A DNA stretch of 44,183 nucleotides from Hyphochytrium catenoides (taxonomy: Eukaryota; Sar; Hyphochytriomycetes; Hyphochytriales; Hyphochytriaceae): the NCBI GenBank assembly GCA_900088475.1, contig FLMG01000807.1:66422-110604 (forward strand), given 5' to 3'. The notes below the pieces were generated by a model. The model saw nothing but the letters and a program-made list of their open reading frames with translations, did not search any database and had not been told where the DNA came from. The translations under genes were made by a program, and so were the position numbers. Below are positions 1-9,981 of the stretch, one piece after another (position 1 is the first letter of the stretch; every line of letters begins with the position of its first letter).

Positions 1-605
1 CCACTGCCACCACCACTATCCGCGCAGCTCTTCCCAGGTAGTGAACATTTCCCCGCTCCACAGCATTGTTGGCCCGCCAAACAGTAATGAAGCCCATCTG
101 CACAGCAGTTTGCTCCTTTTGGTATGCAGCGGCCATTTCCGCAGCACTCCTCACTTGCCAGGCAGTAGTGAAGATTGTCTGAGCAGCATTTCACGTCAGC
201 GGAGGGGACGCAACCACCGCCGGGACAAGTATACGGACAACCTGCAGCGAAATTCTTCATTGTCGCCCCGTCTAGCGCCGTTCTCGAAGAGGAGTTGGCC
301 CATCGCTGCTCACGATTGACCGTCGTAATCTGGTTGTTGTCGTTGTGATTGCGGACACTGAAGTCGATGCCAAGCAGGGCAACTGTCGTTGAGCATGAGC
401 CGCCTTTCGCGGCACAGCCCGCTCCATTGCCGCAGCACTGCGAACCTAGAGGGCAGTACTGACCGTCTTTGCAGCACGTGGTGCCCAGCGGACAAAGAGG
501 CGTCACGGCACGATCATTGTCGTCCGCGATAACGCTGTTCCCTGTCAATAGAAGCAGCCCACCAAGGATACAGAGACGGATAGATAATGCTACCGCCGTC
601 TTCAT
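1..605 (-). CDS. Secreted cysteine-rich (granulin-like) protein, C-terminus cut by window edge
   Basis: The frame is open for about 201 codons from ATG at 605 to the window edge, with an in-frame stop just upstream, so the start is well supported. Residues 1-25 look like a signal peptide: MKT, a hydrophobic stretch with LGGLLLL, then an alanine before two aspartates. The mature part has cysteine modules with paired cysteines (TCCKDGQYC, QCCGNGAGC, KCCSDNLHYC, ECCGNGRC, NCCADGLHYC, QCCGAGKC). They are separated near the middle by a cysteine-free stretch of roughly 50 residues, and a Gly/Ser-rich stretch begins at the edge. The CC-x-D-x-x-x-YC spacing resembles granulin-type or fungal GPI-anchored cysteine-rich proteins. 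Secretion and a disulfide-rich fold are inferred; the function is unknown. No intron is needed. Confidence 0.7.
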   Translation of the reverse strand, partial: MKTAVALSIRLCILGGLLLLTGNSVIADDNDRAVTPLCPLGTTCCKDGQYCPLGSQCCGNGAGCAAKGGSCSTTVALLGIDFSVRNHNDNNQITTVNREQRWANSSSRTALDGATMKNFAAGCPYTCPGGGCVPSADVKCCSDNLHYCLASEECCGNGRCIPKGANCCADGLHYCLAGQQCCGAGKCSLPGKSCADSGGGS

Positions 606-1235
606 GATGACCTCCTTCTTGCACCGTTAACAAGTTCGTCTGTGTCGCGCCGTCAGTGGCTGCGACCTACCTGTGATCGACGTGCCTATCTTCATTATGA
701 TCCTTTCTTCCTCATGCTAGTCGGCTGCTGGCTCCTCCTCCAGAGTAGGACTAAAGCACTTCAGTGGATAAGATAAGATACTATCCGTCTGGTCTATCCC
801 TCTGTTCACCTCACAGCCGCCCTTGTTTTAGCAAGAAGGTAGACGGATGGGGGAGAGAAGAGATGATGAGGGAAGGGAAGAGCAAAGAGGATAGCTTGAA
901 CATGAGACGCGCCACAAGGATCTGGAGAAGCAAGCACAAGACAAAGATGGAGTGTCAATCGAAGGCCAACCATCCGATCGCCCACAACTTCGTTTTCCCA
1001 TCATCGTCATCCAGCTATTTATCCAGCATAGAGCTCTCGCGGGAAAGACAAGCAGAGAAGAGAAGAAGGGTGGTTCTCATGAAGAAGCCAAAGTTCTACA
1101 GAGTATCTTCCAATACGAAGGGGCCCCACAACCTCTTGTTCTCTCACCAGCATGATTTCTCCCCTCTCTCTAACTGCTTCCTTTCTCCTCATTGGCTAGC
1201 AGTGCTTGTGCTGGTTCCGATGGACGCAGGGATGG
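606..1235. other. Intergenic region, no supported gene
   Basis: This lies between the start of the cysteine-rich gene and the stop of the next minus-strand gene, so it should hold the promoter of the former and the 3-prime region of the latter. A plus-strand frame at 764-1279 stays open for 171 codons, but it has biased composition, overlaps the last exon of the minus-strand gene and shows no domain. Confidence 0.5.
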
Positions 1236-2425
1236 TCACCACCGTCTCTCCCGCCACGCCCAGTCGTCTTTATGCCTGAGGAACGATTTGGACGCCACCA
1301 GGATCTCTTGGCTCTTCCCTCTTTGTAGAAGGTGGTGGTGAGTGAGTAGAGCTCTACCTTGGCTGGGCAGGCCACTAAGCCCCGCCGTTGGTCGATACGA
1401 GGAAACTTTGAAGAAGAATGCATGTCACTAATGGAGGAAGCTTGCTTCTGGCGGCTCCTCATCAGTACGACGAGCTCCTCGTGCTCCTCGTCGTCTTCAA
1501 GAACGATGGGGATCTTGTAAGCTATCAGGGGGCCAGTGTATCTTATACCGTCTTATTATTAGAAGTCCAAATGCAAAGACAGAACAGTCCGTTTGCTTGT
1601 GGGCCCCCCTTCCTCCCCCTCGAACCAGCTCCGCCACAACTTTTGGTACGTCGCCCGCAGCTCTCTCAATAAATAAAGAGGCGTTGCAGCGCCTGACTAA
1701 CCGCTGAGTGCCCGCTCCATGGTCAAAGGCGGCACTATCCTTCACTCCTCTTCCCAGTCCCATTTTCCTCTCCTCATAGAACCTTCTTCTCCTCTTATTA
1801 TTATGGGAGGCAGCAGGTGGCTCGGCGGGGCCAAGTAAGCGGAAACTCTTGATATTCGAGGGACTGCTGCAACCCGCTATGGAACTAGGACTGTTGACGA
1901 TAGACATCGTCAATCCTCCGTGAACAATGGCTCATCCTCATCGCTGGGGGCGTAGTATTATGTTTATTGTTTGATGAAGGAAGGAAGTTGCTGACTTGGC
2001 GGCGGTGCGACGTCCACCATCATAAGAAGAGGCACCACCTTCGAACAAGCGAGTTTTTGGATGGAACTCCTATCACTCTCCTCCCTCTTCGTCGTCCGAC
2101 GATGGCATGATGTAGGGAGAGAAGGGAAAGCCACGGTTTGCTAGTGGTGGAGACAGTGCTGCAACGGCTGCTTCGTGTTCTTCTTAGACAGCCTTCCCCG
2201 CAATCTCCTTACCTTGTGCACGCAACCATCCTCATTACTGTTGGTGGTAGTCCGTTCCTCAATGCCGCTGCTGCAATTCGTGAGCATCCATAGTAGTAGT
2301 AGTAGCAAGGATACTTCCTCGTTGCCACCACTTTCTTCCTCGTCCTCTCGCACTCCAGAAGAACGGAATAGCACTATTCTCAAGGCGTACAAAGACAAAG
2401 ATGGAATGGAGAAACTCTTCTGCAT
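1236..2425 (-). CDS. Unrecognised charged, Ser/Arg-rich protein (six-exon model, ~255 aa)
   Basis: Exons inferred: 2425-2213, 2140-2039, 1876-1746, 1692-1586, 1494-1358 and 1313-1236. Phases agree at every junction and the total is 256 codons with the TGA. Splice sites include CACAAG|gtaagg at 2213 and GCCAAG|gtagag at 1358. The protein is hydrophilic, with an acidic patch (DEEHEELVVLM) and a C-terminus rich in Trp and Arg (HKDDWAWRERRW). I recognise no domain. The exon 2/3 junction is the least certain, since several phase-0 donors lie between 2039 and 1990. ATG at 2425 is the outermost start; ATG at 2287 is an alternative that would remove an odd leucine run. The evidence is coding-like composition plus consistent splicing, not homology. 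Confidence 0.45.
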
Positions 2426-3305
2426 CGCGCAGGCTGTACTTTCTTGTTAGCGACTTTTCCTCCGTCGTATCCCACTTCTATCCCGTGCTGCCCATTCTAC
2501 TAATGAGCAGATGTGCATGATAAACCATCTGCCGCACCTTATCTATCTAACTATTCGGGGTTCAGTGTCGGTTGACGGTGTCTGATCACGAGCAGTCAGC
2601 ATCCTGACCATACCAACCGCCAAACAGCTAACAGCACCAGTGGGAGATGACGGGCATACATGCCGATGATGGCAGCAGTATCTTTATCTTCTTGTTCCTC
2701 AGTCTTGAGTCCTTTTTACTTTTGCCACCTCTCTATCTCCACCTTATTCTGGCACCCCTACTATCAGTGGGGAGGCACGGCCCTCAAGAGGATTGTCTAG
2801 CATGCCAGGATCGTCTGTGCATTCTAGCCACAGAGTAATGTTGCCATCGACCAGGCCGCCCTGATCATCAGCAACCATCCAGGTTCTTCTCCATGAAAGT
2901 ATGCGCGTAGCGCCTACTGCATATCACTAGCAGACTATAATCGGACAGTCTGGGCCGTATCTCGGCCTTAATAATTTATTGTCGCTGACATGGCAACCTT
3001 AGTATGTCTTCAGCGGCCAGTAGAGCTCACCGCTACCCTAATCGGGATTCAAGCTCGCCATCGAAGTTGGCAACAGTAGGTTGATATCGACAGGAGAGCA
3101 GGAGATATGCTATTGGCTGAAGAGACGACTGGTGGCTGTTGGGTTAACAGGAGTACCTGTTTCCTCTCCTCAACGTACTCGACGTAAGAAAATATTCAGC
3201 GGAACCGATGAGCGCTCCATTCAGGCAACAATCAGTGACGGTGAGGAGAGATATTGAAAATATTCTTGTGAGCTATGTTCCAGACTGCAATAGAAAGAGA
3301 GAAGC
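2426..3305. other. Intergenic region, nothing recognised
   Basis: About 880 bp without a convincing exon on either strand. It separates the start of the 255-aa gene from the stop of the TIR gene, both on the minus strand. A 63-codon plus-strand frame at 2647-2838 is low-complexity and leucine-rich, and I do not call it. Confidence 0.5.
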
Positions 3306-6300
3306 CTAGTCCGGAGGGTGTGAAGGTGAGGGTGGAGGGCTGGAGATGTGGATTTTGATTGCGGGAGGGGGCTCAATCAGTCCATTCCGATCTTCCTCTT
3401 TTTCCTCCTGACTCGGGTCCTCGTAGTCCGCCGGAGACCTGAAAGATTGATGGCCCTGCTGCAGAGGAGGTGTCTCATAACCTTGAGAACGACCCAGCGC
3501 TGCCTGCTGCAAGAGGTCGTCTGACAGCAAATGCCTTAGACTCTGCTCAAAGCCGAGCCCCTCTGCGAAAAAGTGAATAGTAGACCTAGAAAATGTGTAG
3601 AGTTTTGCTGGAGAGACGGGGACATTGAAACGACCGAGAGTTTTGGTGAAATGGAGAGGAGAAAGTGATGAGTTTCTATTCTAGCCACAGAGAGTAGAGA
3701 TGAAGGTGATCGTGGTGCAGCACTATGTAGCAAACCTCAGAAGGACAGGATCGGTACCGGTTGAAGGGTTGAATAGAGGAACGAGAAAGCAAGCAAGATA
3801 TAGGAATTGGCGCCAGGGTTACTGATAGCGAAGATAGAATCATCGGCATTTCAAAGCACTAAGATCAAAGGGTTAAAGCTTCTTTGCTTACAGAAGTCGA
3901 GTAACTTGGAATAGTAGAGCACAGGGATGATAAGCTTGCCCAGATCCTCTGCAAAGCCAAGCTGATCGCTGATGAGTTGATTTGCATGATTCTCGTCCGA
4001 GACAACGATGAGAAAAGCTGCGCATTGCTTGATCAGGTCCTTCACCCTTCTAATGAAGTGGTCACTGCTTTCCTTAGGCCTTCTCTTCTCCCTAATGCCA
4101 CGGAATCCCATCTCCTTCTCCAGGGCTGAAAGAAGCTGTAAAAGCATTTTGTACAGGACAGCGAACAGTGTGAAAGATGGACACAAAGGGAGACCGGAAA
4201 GAGACAAAGAAGACGTGAACATGCATCAAGATGGGGACAGTAGGACACAAGCAGCATACAGTGGATCAGATAGATAATTGTATCGGAAGATGTAAGCTCA
4301 AGCGGCACGCGAAAGGCCTAGAATTCTCCTGGAGACTGCATTCTGTATAAATACAAAGAGGCATCCCCGTTGGCATCCCAAAGGGCAAATCCCCCAAGAA
4401 AGAGATGCAAGAGGAGAAACAATTGTTGTGAGGTAGGATAAAGACCACCGTGTAGAGAGAAGTTGATGAACCGAATGACGGCAGGCAAGGGCCTTCTACT
4501 CACCTTAGCGCAGAAGTCATCGTGCCGGCCCCCGTCCGCGATGAAAACGTACGGAGAAGGACCTCCTATCATCCGAAATAGCTGGGACATTGTTGGAGGA
4601 CTTAGACCATTGGGTGACTCATTTCCTCCTCTCCAAGGGGCAAATATCGCAGAGGGAGTGGCTAGCTCATTGACGACAGAGAGCCTTGATGCCACGCTAA
4701 TATCACGATCTCTCGGTCTTGTCTCTCCTGTCCTTTCCTTCTCAAGTTCGTCCCTAATACCATCAGCGAGTAGGAGCATTTGTCTACTGAAGGCAGTTTC
4801 GTCGTAAATGTATTCTCTTTCTTTCTTTTCTGAATCTGCAGGTCGGACGCAGGCAACTATCGTCTCCTTAAAGGAGGTGATCTGCCGAGTGTAGAGAGAG
4901 ACACGGAGCTCCTCCGGGATGTCACAGTCTTCACATTGAATCGCCACCACTGCGTTAGGGCGGAGATACGATTGGCCTATGTTAGCAGGGCCGTGTCTTA
5001 GGATGACCACAGTACGGCTGACACATGATACCTGGCTTGCCGACGGATTTTGCATACGCGAGCTCTTTCATACACCTTTGGCCGCACCAGAAGGGAAAGG
5101 TAACGGGCAAGGCATCAGCTCACAAAGGAATTTGTTAAGTGCGGCGGAGTAAAAAACTTTGGAATGAGATGGCTATGGAGTCCAAAAGAGGGGAATGACA
5201 GAGATTGGTCGAAAAGAAGGGAGAGAAGAGAGAGAGGGAGAGAGAAAGATAAAAAGAGAGTGAGGTAGCATAGAGGACAAGCGCACTTTCAGGAAGAGAG
5301 TGATCGATCGCGGTCGTACCACTGAGACTTGTGATAGTCTTCTGAGAGGATTATTAGCATCACCTTGCATTGAGAAATGCCGCGGACAATCTCTTCCCTC
5401 CACACTGAACCCGCACCTATCCCAGTCGGCGCCACAGCATCTATCCAAGCTGTTATGTTCAGCTTCTCCAAGGCGTGACAGACCTAAAGCCAACCACAAG
5501 GAAAGAGATGCTCATCAGCGCTCACTTTAATTCCCATCCCTCTAGTAGCGCTACAGGGGATGTAAATCACCATCGTGAGAGCGCGAGCCCTGATGCTTAC
5601 CTTCCAGGCAAACTGAGAGCGTGAGTGGGTGTAGCTGTAAGAGGAAGAATAGGAAAGAGTGAGTTTTTGCACTGGTTGAACGACAAGGAAAGAAGGATTA
5701 GTCACTCCCTAACTCCTTCACTAGTTTCCTTTTGGCCATCGTACCTGATCATGACGTCCCGTGCCCCAGCAGCTTTTTTTAGGGCAAATCCAAACTCTGA
5801 GGTTTGGACGCAATCCAACGGACGCTGGCCTGCGATTGAGAGAACAATCATAAGCAACCCTACCAAGATTGAACTGTGGCCAAAACAGACAACGTTGGTT
5901 TATGAGAGGTCTAAGAACACAGTCATTAGCAGAAGAACTTCAACCAGCCAGAACCATACGTGTACAGCGGCCCCTAGCACCCACCCCTGTCATTTACTGC
6001 TGTGATGGAAGCACCAGCACGCAGAAGGCTTATCGCAGCAGCGCGGTTATCTAGTTTGACAGCCAGATGCAGAGCCGTGTCGCCATTAGGAAGCTGTGCG
6101 TCAATGTTGAGTCCCGACGAACGCAGGAGATTGATAAGAGAAGTATCCAGATTTCCCAATTCGGCAGCGCAGTGCAATGGGTTCATCATCCTCAGGTCGC
6201 GATGCCTTGGGAAGAAGGAAGTGTCAACGTGTGGTAGAGGCACGTGATCACAGTGGCATCTGTTGTGAAGAATAACTTACTGAGGTGAGGCGCCAGCCTC

Positions 6301-9131
6301 TAGTAAGCCCTGGACTATCTCTTTGTTGTTGTGCAGCGCAGCCCTGCATAGGAAGAGACCGAGTAGGCCATGCTCAGCGTTAACTGACGTGAAACCTTGA
6401 TAGACGCTATAAATTTTCCCTTCGTGTAGGTGCCTTTCCATCTTACCAGTGCATGGGAGTTCTACCGCCATTGTCTTCGGCGCTCGGATTGGCCTTGTAA
6501 CTTAGTAGGACTTTGGCTGCCTCTGTTGCTCCTGCAATGGCCGCCCAGTGCAGTGCAGAGCGCTTCTTGACGGATTCCAGGCGTTGAGGTGGGTCAGGTT
6601 CCTCTCTCTCCAGCTGCTTTCTAAGCCCTTCAACATTGTTCTCAGCGGCTAACCGGTGTACACGCGACTGAGGGGCATCCCCACCAAAAGAGTCCAATAG
6701 TCGCACGAGGGGGCGATGCCCTCTTTGAACAGCTACTTGCAGAGGTGTGACTGTCATGTATGAAGCAGAGGGATGAAACAGGAGGTTCGCCTTATGTTGA
6801 ACCAATAGCTTTGCTGTTTGAGGAATAGTGCAATAGTAGAGAGGAGGAAGGGCGGCACTGTCATAGTAAGAGTCAGCGCAAAGGTTGGAGTCGGCTCCGT
6901 GTACTAAGAGCCACTCCACAGCCTCCACCTGGCCATAACCACAGGCAAAATGAAGAGGAGAAAGAAGAGAATTCTCGAGCTCCCTCTGTAAGTGCTCTCG
7001 ATGTAGCAGACCAGTTCCACGCCTGGCTGTGAAGAGGCCGACTGCGTGAAGGGCCCAGAGATACCAGTCGTGAATGCGATGATATTCCTGCAGGGGCCGA
7101 TCGAGCGCATTTAGATCAAAGCCTGCCCTGTAAAGGAGACGAAGGAGAGAAAGATCTCCCATTGCTGCAGCCACGTGGACAGGATTTTTTCTGCTTTTGC
7201 CGAGAAAAAATAGAAGACGTCGAGGCCGAGGATAGAGCTTCCTCGCCCAGCCACGGCCCAGCTGCTGTCGCCCGTGCTGAAGTATTAACTCTACGGCGTT
7301 GTAGTCCGCGCTGACGACTGCCTGATAGAGATCACAACGTAGTGTCTCTTCGTAGTTGCTTCGGCACAGGGTCTTTATAGGAAGCTTTTTGCGGAGTTGA
7401 GCAAAGAAGAGCTTCCGAGGACTGGCCTAATAACAAAGGGACAAGAGTACGATATGTTTACGTCAAAGTCGTCTGCCCGCGATCTCGATGAGTAATAATG
7501 AAGGAGTTGAAGTTAGAAGATAAGCTCAGATAGAGTATGAGTGCTTTCTTCACGTCCGATCCTACCTCTTCATAGTCAAAGCAAGTGTAGGGGAGGGCTA
7601 TGCTCTGTCTGTGGAGGTGGAAGATGTAAATTTGCCAGTGAAATGCAAGAAAGAGGAGGAAGGCAAGAACGGTGCCCACTCTCTCTACTGCCCGCATATC
7701 CTCACCGCAACTGTCTCCACTTGTCAAAAGGCTGACCAGCATGGCAACAAGCCAGATGGTGAGCAGCAATAAGCACCCTGCATTCAAGAGGAAAGGAAAC
7801 GTCACTAAGACAGCTTCCAGTAACCCAAGGAAGAAGATAAGACTAGAGCAACCATAGACGTCGCCATGGTGACACTTTCCAAAGAGACATGAAAGCACGG
7901 TGCCGTTATCTTCACATGTAAAGGTACAGGTAAGAGAGAAGCGTCCACACTTGGACCAAATGTTGAATGTTAGAGCTTACTGACATGCAAAGCAGGACGC
8001 CACACAAGTAAAATAGCATAAGTTTAAGACTCCAAACAAGCCAAGGTCTTAGAGAGATTGGAAGAGACAACAGAGAAGAGAGACAGGGAAGGGAAAGACA
8101 GACGCAAAGATTTTGAAAGAAAAAGAAAGAGAAAGAGAGAGAGAAAGAGAGAGGAAGAGAGACGGGAGGAGTATTAGACGGGCGGTATAGCGCTTTGCAA
8201 GATAGAGTGCGACGTGATACCCGTAATGGCACATTCGAGTAGCCCGCAGAAGACCGTGCGATAAAGGACCCTTGCCCTATGATCTACGTGGAAGAGACGA
8301 AAGGCCTTGACTGCCGGGAAAGCTGACAGTCCTAGCAATAGCGCAACGAAGAGTCCCAGTCCGGACTCCAAGACACTCAGAAGAGCCACAGCTTGGCAAC
8401 TGTCCCCCGCCTCAGGAAACGTTTCCGAGGCAGATGAGAGAAAGAGGACATCAGCAAGTGTGAGAGAGGAGAGAAGGAAGACCAGGAGAGAGGATAAGAG
8501 TAGTTGCCGACAGAAAAACGCATTGCGGATGCTGCTGGAGGCTCCTGGACCAGTCAGCACCACACTGCCCGTTTGGCTGCTCTCTTCTGTCTGTCTATTC
8601 TGCCCCTGATCGTCCTCTCGGTCTCGCCAAATAGATCCTCTCTCCCTCCTAAGGGCAGCCGCAGGCGTGGGTATCGCTATGTGCCGGTTGGGAGTTTGAG
8701 CGCTGAACTGCTCATGCGCTTTACGGGGAGGGACTGAGAAAGAAGTAGACGGATGCCCATCCAGAGGAAAGAGGGAAGGGAGAAAAAGCAAAGACGGAGA
8801 GGAGGAACAAGGCAGGGAAGGAGCGGAGTAAGTAGCGGTAGCATTAGAGGAGTGCTGCTCTGAGAGTGTACAAGAGAGAGGAAATGGACCAAAGGAAAGA
8901 GAGGAAGTCGCCAGCTTATTCGAAAGAGATACGACACGTGGCGCTTTGTTTTAGCACTTCGCCGTTACTGCTGCTGCCGATCAATTTCCAAGGCCGAATC
9001 TCTGTCTTACCTTGAGCTGTAGGGGTTCGTAGACAGTCAAGAAAATCGGGAGCTTCGTCATCCTCCACTTCAAAGGACTGGCGGGGAGTGGAGACCCGGG
9101 ACAGAGGAAAGGGTGCTCTGTTTCTATACAT
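3306..9131 (-). CDS. Multi-pass membrane protein with ankyrin repeats and two TIR domains (TM-ANK-TIR-TIR)
   Basis: Fifteen-exon model: 9131-9011, 8733-8221, 8047-7981, 7842-7566, 7426-6447, 6343-6281, 6190-5985, 5829-5745, 5634-5601, 5483-5320, 5075-5032, 4976-4504, 4135-3892, 3821-3736, 3560-3306. All phases agree: 1,203 aa. Residues 1-110 are hydrophilic. About 110-325 hold roughly six membrane segments (LLLSSLLVFLLSS, SLIFFLGLLEAVLV, VGTVLAFLLFLAFHW). About 327-770 are ankyrin repeats (NPVHVAAAMGDLSLLRLLYR, SALHWAAIAGATEAAKVLL, NPLHCAAELGN, DTALHLAVKLDNRAAAISLL). TIR1 follows at about 765-880: DVMISYTHSRSQFAWK, NITAWIDAV, MLIILSEDYHKSQWCMKEL. The W-x-x-x-E glutamate of SARM1-type NADase TIRs is present. 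After a linker, TIR2 (about 993-1105) starts YVFIADGGRHDDFCAK and has FLIVVSDENHANQLISDQL, where Gln replaces that Glu. The tail is disordered. TIRs either scaffold or cleave NAD+; an immune or cell-death role is inference. Least certain: the last two junctions and the true 5-prime end. Confidence 0.8.
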
Positions 9132-9219
9132 TTCTACCCTATCTCTCTAGAGCTGAGAAGTGCTTTGCTTTAGCTAGCACCAGGGACGTCGGCCGATGAC
9201 CTATAGCTCAGAGCTGGAA

Positions 9220-9690
9220 TCAGGAATCAGAACTGCAGAAGTTCAATCCATCGTCGGCGGTCACTAGTAACACGCGGTTCCCGGCACTAATCCTATGCCT
9301 AACCACCAGGACTGAGACTCTTCCATCGCAGCATTGGCATTGGAACGCCTCATCTTCGTTGGAGGACCAGCATTGAGGCAGCTCTTTGCCGGAGTCCAAG
9401 GTCCGCGACAGAGATCTGAGTTCCCGATAATCTTCGACGGAGACACACAACTCCAGGATCAGAATAGCCGCTAACGCCAACAAGTGAAACGACACAGAAA
9501 ATAGGAACAAGAGCCTCAGGGCGTTTTGTCAATCTTCCGCTCTATCTCTAGCACACTCTGTCTAGCAGCATAAATAGCATTTGATTGTTTGTATCTCTCT
9601 CTCTTGGGTATCTGTCTTCTTGTGATGTCTGGCCTCCCACCTTCGCTTGCGGCTCACACTTTCCGCACTGCAGGTGAGGAGGATCGGAGG
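9220..9690 (-). other. Coding-like minus-strand sequence in two adjacent frames (missed gene or broken gene)
   Basis: Going down the minus strand, a frame ending at a TGA near 9512 encodes a charged stretch with ARQSVLEIERKIDKTP. A second frame, open from about 9525 to a stop at 9220, encodes a hydrophobic segment (FHLLALAAILILELCV) followed by a Cys-containing region (QCWSSNEDEAFQCQCCDG). Both read like real protein, and the first could run into the second if one or two bases were shifted near 9515-9525. I found no good in-frame ATG or splice pair joining them. It may be an extra 5-prime exon of the TIR gene, a small separate gene with an unusual intron, a sequencing error, or a pseudogene. 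Confidence 0.25.
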
Positions 9691-9805
9691 TGCGTGCGTC
9701 CGTGTTGAGGGCAACGCCAATGGCGCCCTTTCTCTCTTTCACTCTTCTCTCTCTTTGTTCTCCTCTTCCTCTCTCTTCCCAATCACATGCCGCCCTACCA
9801 GGACC

Positions 9806-9859
9806 AGTGATGCTGTTTAGAGCCCAAGCGGCAGTGATGCTGTTTAGAGCCCAAGCGGA
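9806..9859. repeat. 27-bp direct tandem repeat, two copies
   Basis: A 27-bp unit containing gatgctgtttagagcccaag occurs at 9806-9832 and again at 9833-9859, with at most the final base differing. Its length is a multiple of three. It lies in the divergent intergenic region. Confidence 0.9.
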
Positions 9860-9981
9860 CAGGGACATTCCAGCAGCAAACGCAGTAGAAAGAGGCTCAG
9901 AGGCCAGGAGGAGTACGCTAGTTATGAGATGCCGACAGTGGTCCAACCTCGCCCCATAATTCTAGAGAGGAGAAGAGTAGA

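Larger units (their letters stand above)
9132..9981. promoter_or_regulatory. Divergent intergenic region between the TIR gene and the PDZ-TBC gene
   Basis: The two flanking genes are transcribed away from each other, so both promoters should lie within these 850 bp. It also holds coding-like but unresolved minus-strand sequence and a short tandem repeat, listed separately. I see no clear TATA box or other core promoter element. Confidence 0.4.

Noticed and set aside
764-1279. Plus-strand open frame of 171 codons
   Set aside because: Biased composition, no domain, and its 3-prime part overlaps the last exon of the minus-strand gene.
4318-5055. Minus-strand frame read as one 245-aa protein
   Set aside because: It spans an exon plus intron sequence on both sides. 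Placing a donor at 4503 and an acceptor at 4977 gives continuous TIR domains, so the single-exon reading is wrong.
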